In this document: piece by piece, positions 41,414 through 53,489 of the stretch
How the letters are laid out: every line of letters starts with the position of its first letter
How positions within the stretch are numbered: the stretch's first letter is position 1
NCBI GenBank assembly: GCA_018292915.2
Contig: JACVVK020000314.1
Coordinates: forward strand, 47,501-111,500
DNA length: 64,000 nucleotides
Reading direction: 5' to 3'
Source: Batillaria attramentaria
Lineage: Eukaryota; Mollusca; Gastropoda; Batillariidae
The notes under the pieces: model-generated
The model's database searches: none
The model's input: only the letters and a program-made list of their open reading frames with translations
Told to the model about the DNA's origin: nothing
Translations under genes and position numbers: made by a program

Positions 41414-41821
41414 GGGGGCGGTCGGTGGTCTAGTAGTTAAGAGACTTCTCGCCAATGCGAGAGGTCAAGGGTTCGAGTCCCACTCGGGCCAAAGAATTTT
41501 TCCTTTTCGTATGTGGCGCCGTTCATTTGGGCCGATCATCGGGGGTTCTCTCGGGTACTCCGGCTTCCTCCCCCGGCTCTGCTTTGGAAATGTTCAGCCC
41601 ACCAAATTTGAAAAATAAATGCAATTTCTAAATCCCGAAATTTAAATAGCTGAGCTGACCCTTCGCACACGTGATTATAATGTGTGTATGTCCAGTGTGC
41701 GAGAGAATGCGTGTGATTCACGTGAGCGTGCGTATTGGGTTTAGTTCGAGGCGCTTTGAGCCATCTCGTGAAATTGGGTAAAGCGCCAATACGATACTCA
41801 TTATTATTATTATTATTATTA
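41414..41821 (+). mobile_element. tRNA-derived SINE, family 3 (apparently full length)
   Basis: The head has TGGTCTAGTAGTTAAGAG (A box) and GGTTCGAGTCCC (B box) at the normal tRNA spacing. A body of about 300 bp follows, with the tail GGCGCTTTGAGCCATCTC... and an (ATT)n end. The 3' end recurs inverted at 5632-5735. The aminoacyl acceptor half of a real tRNA cannot be folded, so this is a SINE and not a tRNA gene. Confidence 0.75.
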
Positions 41822-42560
41822 CTGATGCTGAGTCGGTTAACTCGTTCAAAACTGCGTTGAAGATGCATCTCCATCACGAATCAGTTTTTCACCATCATCA
41901 TGATCATGATGTTTGTAAGAATGTACTGTATGGCTCTGTGTGTGTGTGTCATGTATGTAATGTGTATGTAATGTTCTGCTATTGTAAGGCGCCCACAGCT
42001 GCAGCAGGACTGACGTTGGGCGCCCCTACCCCCCCCCCCCCTCCCAAATTCCTCATTATTGTTATTAATACTTTTGAGGCTAGCAATGTACACAGTCGCG
42101 CACCAAAAACACAACGCGCTTCGTTTTCAATTTGACGGATATCGCCTAACACGTCTGCCGCAGCACCGCTACCTTCATTTGGGTGGATGGGTGGGTTGTG
42201 GCGTCGCTAACTGCAGACTGTCGTTAACTGCAGAAAGTTGTAGGCGCATGTGGGAAATAAGGAGCACTCCCCGCACTCCTCATCTCGTTTTACACATAGT
42301 TTAATAATTTGCGTTCCGTGATAATTTAATGAGAACTCCCGAACAATGCGGTGCTGACCTTGACCTCGAGTGCGCGCGAGGTACAGGCGCGTGATTTGCA
42401 AAAATGGCGTGCACGTTTGCGTATCATGTGCTCTTCTTTTGTGCAGCGTTGTACTCAGTCACTTTGAGCACTGCTGTGTCGGATTATTGTGCCTTAATTA
42501 CCAAATTAGTGATGTATCCCAGTTATCATCAGTTTCTGCAATCTGTCTGCAGTTAACGAC
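41822..42560. other. Gene-free stretch
   Basis: Low-complexity patches (CATCAT, TGTG, C run at 42029) in otherwise unrecognised sequence. GACCTTGACCTCGAG at about 42356 recalls the satellite core at 10.3-11.0 kb, but is single. Confidence 0.45.
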
Positions 42561-42568
42561 GCCACAGT

Positions 42569-42729
42569 GGGTGTTTGGGGGTTTAACGTCCTTTTCCACC
42601 ACATAGGGTGATATCAAAGACGGGGCAACGATTGAAAAGCCAGCACAAATATTTGGCCCCAGCCGGGATCGAACTCACAACCCGAGCATTAGAAGTCCAA
42701 CGCTCTACCATTCGACCACCCCGGCTCCC
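42569..42729 (-). mobile_element. tRNA-derived SINE, family 1
   Basis: Complement of the family body and head: GTTTAACGTCCTTTTCCACC at one end and CTCTACCATTCGACC, CCGGCTCCC at the other. Confidence 0.85.
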
Positions 42730-43191
42730 CTCTTGATTTGAAAACAAGGTCTAAGCGCCACAGACTTAAGAAGCACATCGGCCCTTTTACAATCTGACGG
42801 CAGATCGGCCCACATTTTGCAGAACCAGCACTTACCAAGTGATTCATGTATTCCTGTAAACTAGATTTGATCGTGCATTTGTCGATAATGTTGACAGTCT
42901 GTGTCCCCGTCAGGTACTCGAGCTGAAGGGTGATTGATCACGTACTGAGAGCTTTTTTCAAGATGGAAGACGTTTATTGTTTTCAGCCCGTGTTTATTAT
43001 GGGACGGCCTCGTTCTTATCTGACGGTCTGGCTTCCGTTATGTTTAGCTTGGGCATGTACAGCAAGTGCGAACGCGAGTGTGGTAATAACTGGTGCTTAA
43101 CACAGTGCCCCACGAAAACAGATTACATTGAGAACACGTGCATAATACAGTGAAAGTATGCGATACCTAGCATAGTATGCGATACCTAGCT

Positions 43192-43271
<80 letters not shown>

Positions 43272-44457
43272 ATCTTCATAAAAATATTAGTAGCATTAAT
43301 ATTTTCATTATACACAAAGAAAATAGTTATCTTAAATGCCATTTTCAACAAGTAGTAAAGCGGCACAAGAATCAAGAACTGAGATTTATACAGATGAACT
43401 GTTTCTGTACATTGTTATTTTGACCTTGTAATTCAAACGCCTTATCCCAGTCTCTGTAGCACTTCATCATTCTCCTGACATGCTAGAATTGTTATTCCGT
43501 GAATTTCCGTCGCTGCAAACGTAGGCAAACTCTGCGGACTCTGGCCATTGAAGTGTCGCACATATGCCCCTTCACTAACCGAATGCGCTTAATTAGAACG
43601 CACTTATTATTCATCATTAAATAAATATGTATAAGGTGCGAACCAGGTGCATTGCTGCTCTCTGAAGCACTCTGCTCAAGCGAAACAAATAGCCTAGAAG
43701 GAGTGATCTGGCTTGACGAGGTGACACAACGGGTGCGACAGCTTGCTGAGCATGCGTGCTACGCATCTTGACCGGCTTCGGATTTCAATCTCAACAAAAA
43801 GACACAAACAGTGTGTTTAAAAAATAAAAATAAAAACTATCCGACTGTTCAAAATGCACAATCAACACTGTCACAGTTACAGAGTTTTCAGCGTCCCTGA
43901 AACCCCTATTACAGCCAAAGGCAGCCTGATTTCACAGCTCAGTTTACGTTTTGACACTGAGCGAGAAAGATCGCAGTGGCTGGTCTTCTCGTGCAGCACA
44001 CAACACCCGCTAGGCGTTGTAGCGACGTGTCTCACTCACTGACCAAAAGCGCAATATTGTTATTATTATGTCACCGCAAACGCACGCTTCAAATGGTTTT
44101 GTAAGGGTCTCCCAATCACCGAAAACTCTGCAACTGTGACAGAGTTGCCTGCATAATACCCAGTCTCAGGAGTCGCAGTTTCAAAAAACCAACAACAATG
44201 TTTGCGGTGTTTTTTGTTGAGATTGCAGACCTTTAAGTCCGCAGAGTTGTTTCTGGAGACCGAACAGCAAACCTCTGCGAGCACGGAGAATGCTACGTGC
44301 ACGTGATCCACACTTATGGCCTGTCTTTGCAGACGACAGCCACGGACGTACTTCGCCATCCCTCGCAATCAGGAAGGACTTCACATCCGGACACTTACAG
44401 TGCGTTTACGGGAAAAAGCCCTGCCAGGCCCGTGTCCGAATCTTGCAGCTTTCGCTC
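42730..44457. other. Gene-free stretch with (CA)n and an imperfect inverted repeat
   Basis: (CA)n lies at 43192-43268. About 40 bp at 43864-43905 (GTCACAGTTACAGAGTTTTC) is an imperfect inverted match to 44107-44148 (CGAAAACTCTGCAACTGTGA), suggesting an old foldback element. No coding exon recognised. Confidence 0.5.
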
Positions 44458-44897
44458 AACCCTGTTCCGGGTCCGTCGATAACTCTAGGCTCCTGCGGCG
44501 ACGGCCAAGTCGGGCTAACCGACCGAGCCGAGCTAAGTGATACCCTTGCCGCAACAAGCACGCATTTTTCGGGGTAGAGCACAAAGATGCCGCGAAAAAT
44601 GCATGTATGCTGCGGGTCTGTGTATGCACGGGGGACAACTCATGCAGGCAATAATCCCGAAACAGGCTGAGAATGTACTGTGCTGGTGAATGCGACAGCT
44701 ATCACCGCTTCTGTGCACACTGTGAAACTATACGGGGACCTCAAAGTTGTTCGCAACTGCCCACTTTCCTTGTCACCGAGTATTTTTGTTTTGTTTTTTC
44801 CTTCCTAGGTATCACTAAGCTCGGCTCGGTCTCGGTTAGCCCAACTTGGCCGTCGTCGCAGGGGCCTAGGGTTATCCACGGACCCGAAACAGGGTTG
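44458..44897. mobile_element. Diverged foldback element related to 11783, with rearranged interior
   Basis: The arms CAACCCTGTTCCGGGTCC and GGACCCGAAACAGGGTTG are inverted repeats extending inward with GGCTAACCGA-type sequence as in the younger copies. In the interior the segment with GTACTG-TGAATGC is inverted and follows, rather than precedes, the CTTGCCGCAACAAGCACGCA segment. Confidence 0.7.
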
Positions 44898-44899
44898 GC

Positions 44900-45460
44900 T
44901 TTCGCGTACAAGTTTCACGAAAGGCCATGCACTTCTGCGGTTTCCGTGTACTCCACCGATGACTGTGACAGTGCAGTTTGTAACCTTGACTGCCTTTTCA
45001 AGATTGGAGAGTATCATACTGCACTTGGTAGTAGTCACATTACTACTTTTGCCATTTTCACACAAATAATCAAATGCCTGTGTGCATAAACGTTGAACAG
45101 GGGGGGGGGGGGGTTGCCGCTTGTAAATGCCACAATTATGCACTCCTCGCTTAAACTTGGGTGCTTGGAACGTCAATTTTACAGGAAAGTCAAGGTTACG
45201 GAATAGCGAGCCAAGCACTGCACTTTCAAGTGTTCTCAGTTTCAGCTGTTGCAAGCCTTAAAGCTTCACCACTTCATTCACAAATGTGAGAGCTTCGTAG
45301 GTGCCCCCCCCCCACCCCACCCCACCCCACCCCACCCCACACAAACGTACTACGTCCATCTTGCCTATTAAACTTTCAGTTCCCATTGAGCAGTCTGACT
45401 GTCCCGGGACACTTTGCACTCTGTATCTCAAAACCGGTGTCATTACACACATTTTGCCGA
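44900..45460. other. Gene-free stretch between foldback element and mucin-like gene
   Basis: A G run at 45101 and (CCCCA)n at 45303-45341. It probably contains the 3' UTR of the minus-strand mucin-like gene. No AATAAA signal was confidently assigned. Confidence 0.4.
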
Positions 45461-45462
45461 CG

Positions 45463-48078
45463 TCACTCTAACCAACGCGCTTGCATTCGGCACAGTCCCT
45501 GACCACTTCGGTAACTTCCGTCGATGACACGATTCAAAGCGAGGAACACGTCATAGTTTACGTCACCCTGCGAGTCCGACTGCCCGGATAAAGCAAACAG
45601 ACTGAAATGTTTGATGTTGTCAGCTTTTCCTCTGTGGTTATTCCACAGTATCGTCTGGTCACTGACGACGAGCGTGAGTTTGTCCACGAGGAAGTTGCCC
45701 TCGGAGTGCAGGAGCTTCTGACGTACGTTGGGGTGTTTGTCACTGCCGTAGACGGCGAAAGTGGTGCCGTAGCCCTGGACCTCACAGTCGTTCTCTTGAA
45801 CTGAGCCGTCGCCAGCTGAAAAAGCAACAATAACACGCTGCTGAGTTTGCGAGAAAGAAATGAAAACCAGATGATCAGACTGGTGGGGGGCTAAGCTGAT
45901 GTTCTCTGTTCAAAGCGAAGGTGAGTTAGCTTGGCAGGGTGGACTGGAGAAAGGCTGTGCCATACAAACCCCTTTTTGACTGAGAGACCGCTATTCAGAG
46001 CAATGATAATAATACAAACCAACCAGTCATTCGTCCGGCGAACCAACCGACCAATCGACCAGCCGACAACTCAGCCGACATCCCTACGCCCTAATTCTTC
46101 CAGAGAGCCCCCGCAGTGTAGTGGTTAGCGCTTAAGACCATGGACCGGGAGATCCAGGTTCGAGTCCCAGCCGAGGCAAGCGGGATTTTTCCTACCTAGG
46201 TCGGCTCCTACCCAGAGCGGGTGTGCTATGGGCACAATGGGGGGGGGGGGGGGGGGTGCTGTTGCTACACAGCCGAGATTCACCCACTTCACAGGTGCGA
46301 CTTTGGGGGTGCTTCCCTTGGTATTTCACGTCTCATGATGTGGATGATTACACGGCCGGCACCGCAGATGCCGTAGTTAACGGGCCTGGTTAACGTCGGG
46401 ATATATAAGACAGGAAGCGTGGAATGCGGCCCTGTCCCGCAGTCCCGAACCACACGGACCTCCATAGCATCATCTTACCAACATCCTCATCTCCCTCATG
46501 TTTAATAAAAATTGCCCCACCTTTCGAGCCGTCAGTGGATTCCATCCATGACCTGGGAGGAACACCACTGAAGCTGACAAAGAGTTGGGGGCCAGCAAAA
46601 AAAAAAAAAATAGAAAAAAAATTCCGGAGCGACTTTTGATCTGTTCTCCATGTTCGTACGAACAAAAACGTCTCCCGTGTGTCATGACCCCTATCATCAT
46701 CAACTGGGTGTCGTGAGCCCTATCATCATCAACTGGGTGTCACGAGCCCCATCATCATCAACTGGGTGTCACGAGCCCTATCATCATCAACTGGGTGTCA
46801 CGAGCCCTATCATCATCATCATCATCAACTGGGTGTCACGAGCCTATCATCATCATCAACTGGGTGTCATGAGCTCTATCATCATCAACTGGTATTATTT
46901 TGTATTCGTGAACGAACACAATCATCGTTATGTTACGGTACTTAAACATACACGCAAACGTTGTCGTTGTTTTCATTCTCAGCAGACATTTACGGCTTTC
47001 TAGTAAGCCGAAATTTACTCACAGAATCCATTATTGGCTATGGAGTCCCCAAGGTTGAACACCCATCGCCTGGGGTTCCTGAACCACAGCTCCAGCAGCA
47101 ACTGACGTCGACCACCATCGCCATCGCCACCACCATCACCACCACGATATCCACGTCTAGACGACGGCCTTCTGGTTGGGGCTGGGGGCGGGGTGAAGGT
47201 GAACTTGAGTACTCCCTGCATCTCGCACTTTCTGTCTCCGATGGCTGTGGACCTTCGTGTCCTCCTGTGACGAGGTCCGCGGGGAGGACTGGGTCTCACA
47301 AGCCATGTCAACCCCGGTAGTTCCTCACCGTCCACGTGACCGGTGGATAGGTCCACCTCCAGGTACACCTCTGGAAAAAAAGACATTTTATATTACTCGT
47401 TAATGACTTTCAAACGAGTACAAGAAAAGAAATACTGGATCTGGAACAGTTTACTGTGGGGGATACCGCATCGTGTATCGGTTGTGGACGACAATGTATG
47501 ATTATACACAAGGTGGTGGTCGACCACTGTCAGGTGACGGTCAAGAGAGGCCAAATGATATACATACGGGTGACGACTGCTGTCGAGTATGATGTGACTT
47601 GAAGAAACGGTTCATCTGCTGGGCACAGTAAACCCGCTTTCTGCCCCCCTCCGCCCCCCCCCCCCCCCCCCGCCCCCCCCCCCCCAAAAAAAAAAATAAA
47701 AAATAAAAAGAAGAAGAAGAAGGAAAAAAAAAGATCGAGCATCATCTGCCAGCTCACAGGCATTTGAATCCAGTAAGTAAGGCACAAGGGGCTTTTGGTT
47801 TGTAAGAGTTACTTCCTGGCTTATCAGTACTATTGTGAGCAACGGTTAATTGAACTGGTACTTTGTGTCTTCAGACGTTTATCGCGTTCGTGAAAAAAAC
47901 AAAAAACAATCTATGTACATGTACCTTGTCTCACCACGGCCGTTGATGGAATGGTCAGATTATAGGATCGGTGGTGTATTTGTACATGAGGCCGGGTTTT
48001 TTTTTTTTTTTTTTTTGGGGGGGGGGGGGGGGTGACCCCAAAACAGGAAGTTGTCAGTATTGCTCTGGGGCTATAAAG

Positions 48079-48165
<87 letters not shown>

Positions 48166-49071
48166 GTGTGGCACACGCACGCCGGCACGCACGCACACAC
48201 ATCCTACGTACATCAACTAACACGATTCACATTCTCAGCAGACATAGCTTCCAGTAGTGTAGAGTTTGGCTGTTAGATTAAGAGTATTAAATAAACAGGT
48301 GAGGTTTCCCACAAGAGACTACAAGCTCTCAAACACTTGATGAAGCGTATAACCTTGTTCCTACGAGCAATTAACTTTTCGCGGCGACAAAAATAACCAG
48401 CGAGGGAGGAAGAAAGAACAGCGGCGGTTCCGCTGCTGGGTCACCTAATAATTTATGTGTTGTGAAGCTTCGTAATTTAGCTGTGAACCATCCCGCCGCC
48501 TTGACAACCCTCCCCAAAGTTCAAAAGCTCAAAATAATATCCCTGCAGCTTGGAATGTAGCAGAGTAAAGGCCTTTGCACACGCTGAGTGCCTGCAGCGG
48601 GCTCACACTCTCGCCGAGTGGATTTTCTGTTCACACTGACGATACCAGCGTGCACTGGGCGGACTGCACTGCCGGCCTGGCGCTGGACAGTACATAAAGC
48701 TCGGTCAGCGGTGGTTGGCAGGCGAGGAAAAATATGACCGTGTTCTACCCAAAGGTGTGGCGACAGCGTCCCTGGGCAGTGCCCCGGGCGAGCGGATTTA
48801 ATTGGCAGGGAGTGCATTTTACCGTTGGTAGGCGTGCAAAATCGTCACGTGTGACAGAGGTTTAAGGGACTCTCAGAGATCTGGGCAAGAAACCAAAAAT
48901 TTAGGATTTTTTTTTTTTTTTTAGCCCAGGGTGAGCCTCGTTGGATTAGGGTGTGCATGCATCTCCCGCCGGTGTAGGTATCAATAAGAATGAAGACAGG
49001 GAATCTGGCACCCCTTAACACCCCTATTCATCACCCCCTTTCATCCCTTTTTAAATTCTGGATCCGCCCGT

Positions 49072-49107
<36 letters not shown>

Positions 49108-49978
49108 GTTTATGTAACGCAGTACCTAGGATACAGTTTATAGCCGTCGCCTTGCGGCAGTCAATAAGGCGTACCAGTCTATGCCGCGAGACGGGGCTAA
49201 TACCTCATCCTGAGAGAGAGAGAGAGAGAGAGAGAGAGGATAGGAGTGGAGGGGGGAGATATGAGAAAAAAAAATCGTCGACAGATGAACCCTGTGATAG
49301 CACCGAGCCTCTGTCGATGTGGCGATGGCATCAGTATGCGAGAGAGGTGGAGACAGACAGAATAGAAGGGTAACTGGGGGAGTGATGATGTTACCAGAGA
49401 AAACAGATGGTACAGATCAAGGTGTCTAGAATCCTTGAGCCACGGGAAAGTGGTGTCTTCATCTTCTTTCCCCTTCATATTCAATAGCGACTCAGTTCAA
49501 GAGGGAGCCAAATGCGCAAATAATGGGATAAAAATTGAAACCATACGCATATAGATGGTTTTTTTTTTGTTTTTGTCCCCGCCCTGTGCCATGGGAACCT
49601 TGTTTAAAGTGTCGAGTTTGCTTCCATACTCCTTTTACGCAAGTGGAAGGCGCAGATTAGGAGGACAAAAAACAAAACAAAACAAAAAACCGGCAACCAC
49701 TGACGTGCACCTGACTGTTTCATATTGAGTCCACTCCAGAAAAGAACAAACTGAAACACCTATAGTAAACAACAACAAGACAACAGCAGCATAGACGTAG
49801 ACAACAACAACAACAACCCAAATTGGACAACAGACAAACAAGCGGTAAAGGAAACGAAAACTAAAACGGCACACGCAGGATGTAACTAAACGTAGAATCG
49901 AGCGGCTTCATGCCAGACAAACACGATTTGATTATGATGCCGTAGCCAATAAGCCTTCGCGCAATTCATTGGTTGAAA

Positions 49979-50068
<90 letters not shown>

Positions 50069-53000
50069 GCGCGCGTATGCACGCACGCACATGCAACTTT
50101 TCGGGAAAAAACCCAAACAACAAAAACTACCACCAAAAAATTTATACTAAAAAAAATTACTAAAAACAAACAACAAACACCCCCCCCCCCACAAAAAAAA
50201 AAAAAAAAAAAATCAGCTGAACCAAATTAAACCCGGCAAAAACATCTTAACGCTATTCCGAGTGTCTTGCTCTGATGTATATACATCCAAAGTGATATAA
50301 CAACAGCGCTACTCCGTTACGCTCTTCTGTAGTTTTCCTGACAGTTGGCACCACACATTTTATGGTTGATTTAAACGATGGGCTTAGAATTTTAAAAAAA
50401 CGTTTTGTGAAAGGCAATACCACTGTCAGCGTGCCTGCAGAAGTTTCCATGTGTTGTCGACAAAATACATCAGCAATTCCGACAAAAACAGAAGAAGAAG
50501 ACGAAGAAGAAGAAGAAGATGAATACGATGAAACCACTGACGCAGAAGTGGTGCCAAAAGAAGTGGAAATATCCCGGAAAAGAGAATTATGTTTGGGAAA
50601 ACAAAGTTTACCACAGAAGTCTGTAGACGCAACAAAGATCATTAGAGAGGGTGTTCTCCTACAAGTTTAAAACCAAAGGAATGTGAGACAAGAGATAAAC
50701 AATTTCAGAATTCGCCAGTGACGTGAAACATGTCAACTACAAAATAATTAGCTTACCGGGCTCTGTGGTTTCAAGAAATGATGTAGTTGCTGGTGGTGGT
50801 GGTGGTTTTGTCGAAGTTCTGGGCGGTGTGGTTGTTGTTGTTGTCATCCGCATCGTAGTTGTTGGTGCTGTTGTTGTTGCTGGTGTCGTTGTTGTCGTCG
50901 TCGTTGGGGTTGTCGTTGTTGTTGGTGGTGTTGTCGTCGTCGTTGTTGCTGGTGTCGTCGTTGGTGTTGTTGTTGTTGTCGTCGTTGGTGTCGTAGTTGT
51001 TGCTGGTACGGTCGTTGTCGTTGATGATGTTGTTTCTGGAGCCGGTTTTGTTTTTGGTGTCGGCTGTGTACTTCTTGCCGCCGATGTGGATGTTGTCGTC
51101 GTCGATACTGCTGGCGTGACAGGTACAGCTTGTGTAAAGATGGTGGCAGACACTGTGGCGCTTGCTGGTGTCGCAGAATCAGCCCTGACCCCAGCTGCAC
51201 TGGTCAGCTCAGCGGTCGTGAGCTCGTCGTCTTCAGTCACCGAATCTCCATCAGTGTCACGAGGAACTCCAGTATATGAAGAATCGCTGTGTCCTTTTTC
51301 TCCGCCTCGCCCTGCCGAGGAATCTTTTCCGTGTGGCTTGCTTTCCTTGTCAGGAGGTTTGACATCGTCATCGTCGGCGTCGTGAGTATCGCCGTTTCCA
51401 TTAGCGATAGGGGCGTCTTTGAACGTGACGTACTTGTTAGCGCTGCTGTCAGTAGTCTGGGACACATTTCCCACAGTGTCCTCCGTGGTGTCTGTACCAG
51501 TTTGAAGGACTTGTTTTCTGGTCACGTCGGTAGTGAAAATGCTACCAGACACATCTACTGTTGAGTCTTCCTGGCTCACGGAAACAGCTGTTGCTCCGGG
51601 GACAACATTTTCTGCAGGTGATGAAGTAGGCCGTTGGATAGGAATTTTAAGATTCACTTCATCCTCACATGGCTCTTGATCGGCACAGCTGTCAGTAGTT
51701 CTGTTTGCTGGGTCGACAATGTCGATGGCGTACTTGGCCTCCGTTGTGGCAAGGCCGTCAAGCTTTGCCACAGAAGAGGCAACGTCGCTTTTGTCGTCAG
51801 TGTCATTCTTTGTCCTTGTGTCTTGGCCGTTTTGCGTTTTGTCATGCCCTGAACGCGGCACAGTTTCTGAAGTCTGCGTTGACCTGTCATTGCTTTGGCT
51901 GGTTTCGGTCCGGATGACGGTGCGACTAGAATCTGTCTTTTCATGCCCAGTGGAATCACTGTCTCTGTTTTGCACCGTTGACTCGTGCCCATGTTCCTGG
52001 GTGTCAGTCCTGTTTCCCCTGGACTCATGCCCACGTTCCTGTGATAAATGGCCACGTTCTATTGTGATGTCTGTTCCTTCCTTTTCTCTGTCACCTTTGC
52101 CGCCATCACCATGTTTGGGAGTAGTAACTTTTTCTTCATCTTTCTTTTGTCTCTCGTTCTGTCGTTCTTGTTTGTCATCGTTAATATCATCATCATCTTC
52201 ATCATCAAGCTCTCTGTGGTCTGGTTGTCTTTCTTTGGATTGAGTCGTGGTAAGCTTTGGATACGGCGTCGGAGCAGAGGTTTCCGTTGAAGTTCCGGAA
52301 GTATTGGTAGTGGGTATTGCTTTCAATGTGGTTGTAGTTGTGGCTGTGGTAGTGGTGGTGACAGGTGTCGTGATTGGAATGGTAGTGCTGGTCGTGGCGC
52401 TGGTTGCTGCAGTCTCTGTTCCCCTTTTCCCGCCAGTCGGGGTTTCTCTGCGCTTCTGACCAGCCTTCTGCTCTGCGGCTGCCGAAACATCACGCCCGGA
52501 AGACGTCGTCCCCTTGGAGTGACACTTGCAACACGACCTCTTCAGCCTCTTGAACAGCTTCCGGGTGTCTTTGTTGTTTTTGACGGCCATCTTACTCTGG
52601 GCCACCAGGAACGACTCCACCCGTTCTGACGTTCGGATGTGCACCGCCCCCTGCAGGAGCACCGTCTCCCTCAGGCGGGACAACTCTTCCTGGACCGTGG
52701 ATAACTCGTTCGCGAGGAACAGGATCTCCTCAGAGAAAAGCTCCGAGCTGTCCTGGGCGTGGAACCCCGCGTACCGGCGCTGCTGGGTATACTGGGAATT
52801 CCCGTACCGGACATGTGACCGGCCTGAGTACAGGCGCTGGTCGTTGTAGGCACGGAGCTCTCCTGGGTCCTGTGAACCGTCTGTCCTTTCGTGTCCAGGC
52901 GGCAGTCCCCTGGCGTTGATAGAGATGGTGATCTTTTTGCTCCTTTGTCCTCGGTTTTGCTTGCCTGTCTCGTCGCTTTTAGGTGTCGTCGTTGTTGTCT

Positions 53001-53478
53001 GCCCAGAATGTGCTGTCGTGGCCTCCTCGGTCACCTCAACTCCGTGTCTCCTTGACCTTCGCCTCCCCGAGCTTCTTCTGTGTCGATTTGCTGAGGTCGT
53101 CAAAAATGAATCTTCGGGCACTTTTTCTTCCAGTTCGTTTGGCCCTTTCTGACTAGAAAGTCCTGCCAAAGTAGCCGCAATGAGTCCGTTTATATTTCTT
53201 TCAGGCCGATCCCTCTCTGAACTTCCAAACAACGGCTTCGCTGGTGTGTCCGATTGGAATTCTGCAGAAACGTCGTTCTCCGTGTGAACAAACCCCTTTT
53301 CTCTGTCATATATGTCTCCATCATGCACAGTTTTGACATCTCGGAACTCGTCGTCCCGACTTTGCCATAATGTTGGACCGTGTCCTGCCCGGCTTGCCCT
53401 GGTATTTTGAAGTCTTCTCGTTTGAACGACGCAGGACAAAGCCGCCAGTGGTACGAAGACAAACAGCTTCATTGTCAT
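45463..53478 (-). CDS. Large secreted mucin-like protein with coiled coil and novel C-terminal module (about 1140 aa)
   Basis: Three exons join in phase: 53478-50757 (2722 nt, donor GTAAGC), 47370-47023 (348 nt, after TTTTTTCCAG, donor GTGAGT) and 45815-45463 (353 nt, ending TGA). Both junctions are phase 1/2. Residues 1-20 (MTMKLFVFVPLAALSCVVQT) form a signal peptide. Residues 132-146 are a dense Arg cluster, a possible furin-type site. Residues about 245-295 are a heptad-like coiled coil, followed by CCKC at 316-319, suggesting a disulfide-locked oligomer. A long charged Ser/Thr/Asp/Glu/Lys region follows, then a Thr-Pro mucin tract at about 820-895, expected to be heavily O-glycosylated. 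Exons 2 and 3 encode a compact region with a GGDGGGDGDGG linker, FNLGDSIANNGF and LRVI-type strands, which I do not recognise. A mucus, capsule or shell-matrix role is possible but not shown. Extra in-phase exons in the 3.4-kb intron 1 cannot be excluded. Confidence 0.75.
46105..46620 (+). mobile_element. tRNA-derived SINE, family 2, plus-strand copy with A-rich tail
   Basis: TGTAGTGGTTAGCGC and GGTTCGAGTCCCAGCC form the tRNA-like head. The body matches the complement of 13.4-13.87 kb, and the end is AAAAAAA/TAGAAAAAAA. It carries a G run at 46241-46257. Confidence 0.85.
46685..46895. repeat. About 30-bp minisatellite (7 units)
   Basis: The unit is CATCATCAACTGGGTGTCAC followed by GAGCCCTAT, with extra CAT triplets in some units. 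It lies in intron 2 of the mucin-like gene. Confidence 0.9.
48165..48290. repeat. Inverted-repeat partner 2 (matches 40763-40925)
   Basis: CCGTGTGGCACACGCACGCC through GGCTGTTAGATTAAGAGT is the complement of the 40.8-kb block. In both copies the unique part is attached to a long CA/TG array. Confidence 0.8.
48568..48842. repeat. Diverged copy of the TTTGCAC-ended dispersed repeat
   Basis: GGCCTTTGCACACGCTGAGT to GTTGGTAGGCGTGCAAAA matches the block at 14795, with about 30 bp extra in the middle. Finding it outside the tandem array shows it is a mobile repeat and not just part of the duplicated unit. Confidence 0.65.
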
Positions 53479-53489
53479 GATATGTTGCA

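Larger units (their letters stand above)
45830..47020. other. Intron 2 of the mucin-like gene
   Basis: Apart from the SINE and minisatellite listed separately, nothing recognisable. The (CAACCGA)-like patch at 46035-46075 is a short degenerate repeat. Confidence 0.5.
47390..50740. other. Intron 1 of the mucin-like gene: simple repeats
   Basis: C/A homopolymers at 47641-47735, T/G homopolymers at 48001-48032, (CA)n at 48080-48164, (GA)n at 49075-49103 and 49213-49239, (CA)n at 49979-50087 and an A run at 50190. A plus-strand ORF at 50362-50670 is a Glu/Asp-rich run over a (GAA)n patch and is not supported as a gene. Confidence 0.6.

Noticed and set aside
41414..41490. Possible functional tRNA gene
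   Set aside because: A and B boxes are present, but the acceptor stem does not close and a SINE body and tail follow directly.
44673..45089. 138-codon plus-strand ORF
   Set aside because: Spans the arm of the old foldback element and its flank; no domain or splice support.
46105..46175. Possible functional tRNA gene
   Set aside because: tRNA-like head of SINE family 2; the same head occurs in three other copies attached to the same body.
50362..50670. 102-codon plus-strand ORF with a Glu/Asp run
   Set aside because: Lies in an intron over a (GAA)n patch; no splice, promoter or domain support.
50723..51385. Plus-strand Val/Gly-rich ORF of 220 codons
   Set aside because: Antisense shadow of the Thr-rich tract of the mucin-like gene.
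52526..52849. Plus-strand ORF with apparent signal-like start
   Set aside because: Antisense to the coiled-coil region of the mucin-like gene.
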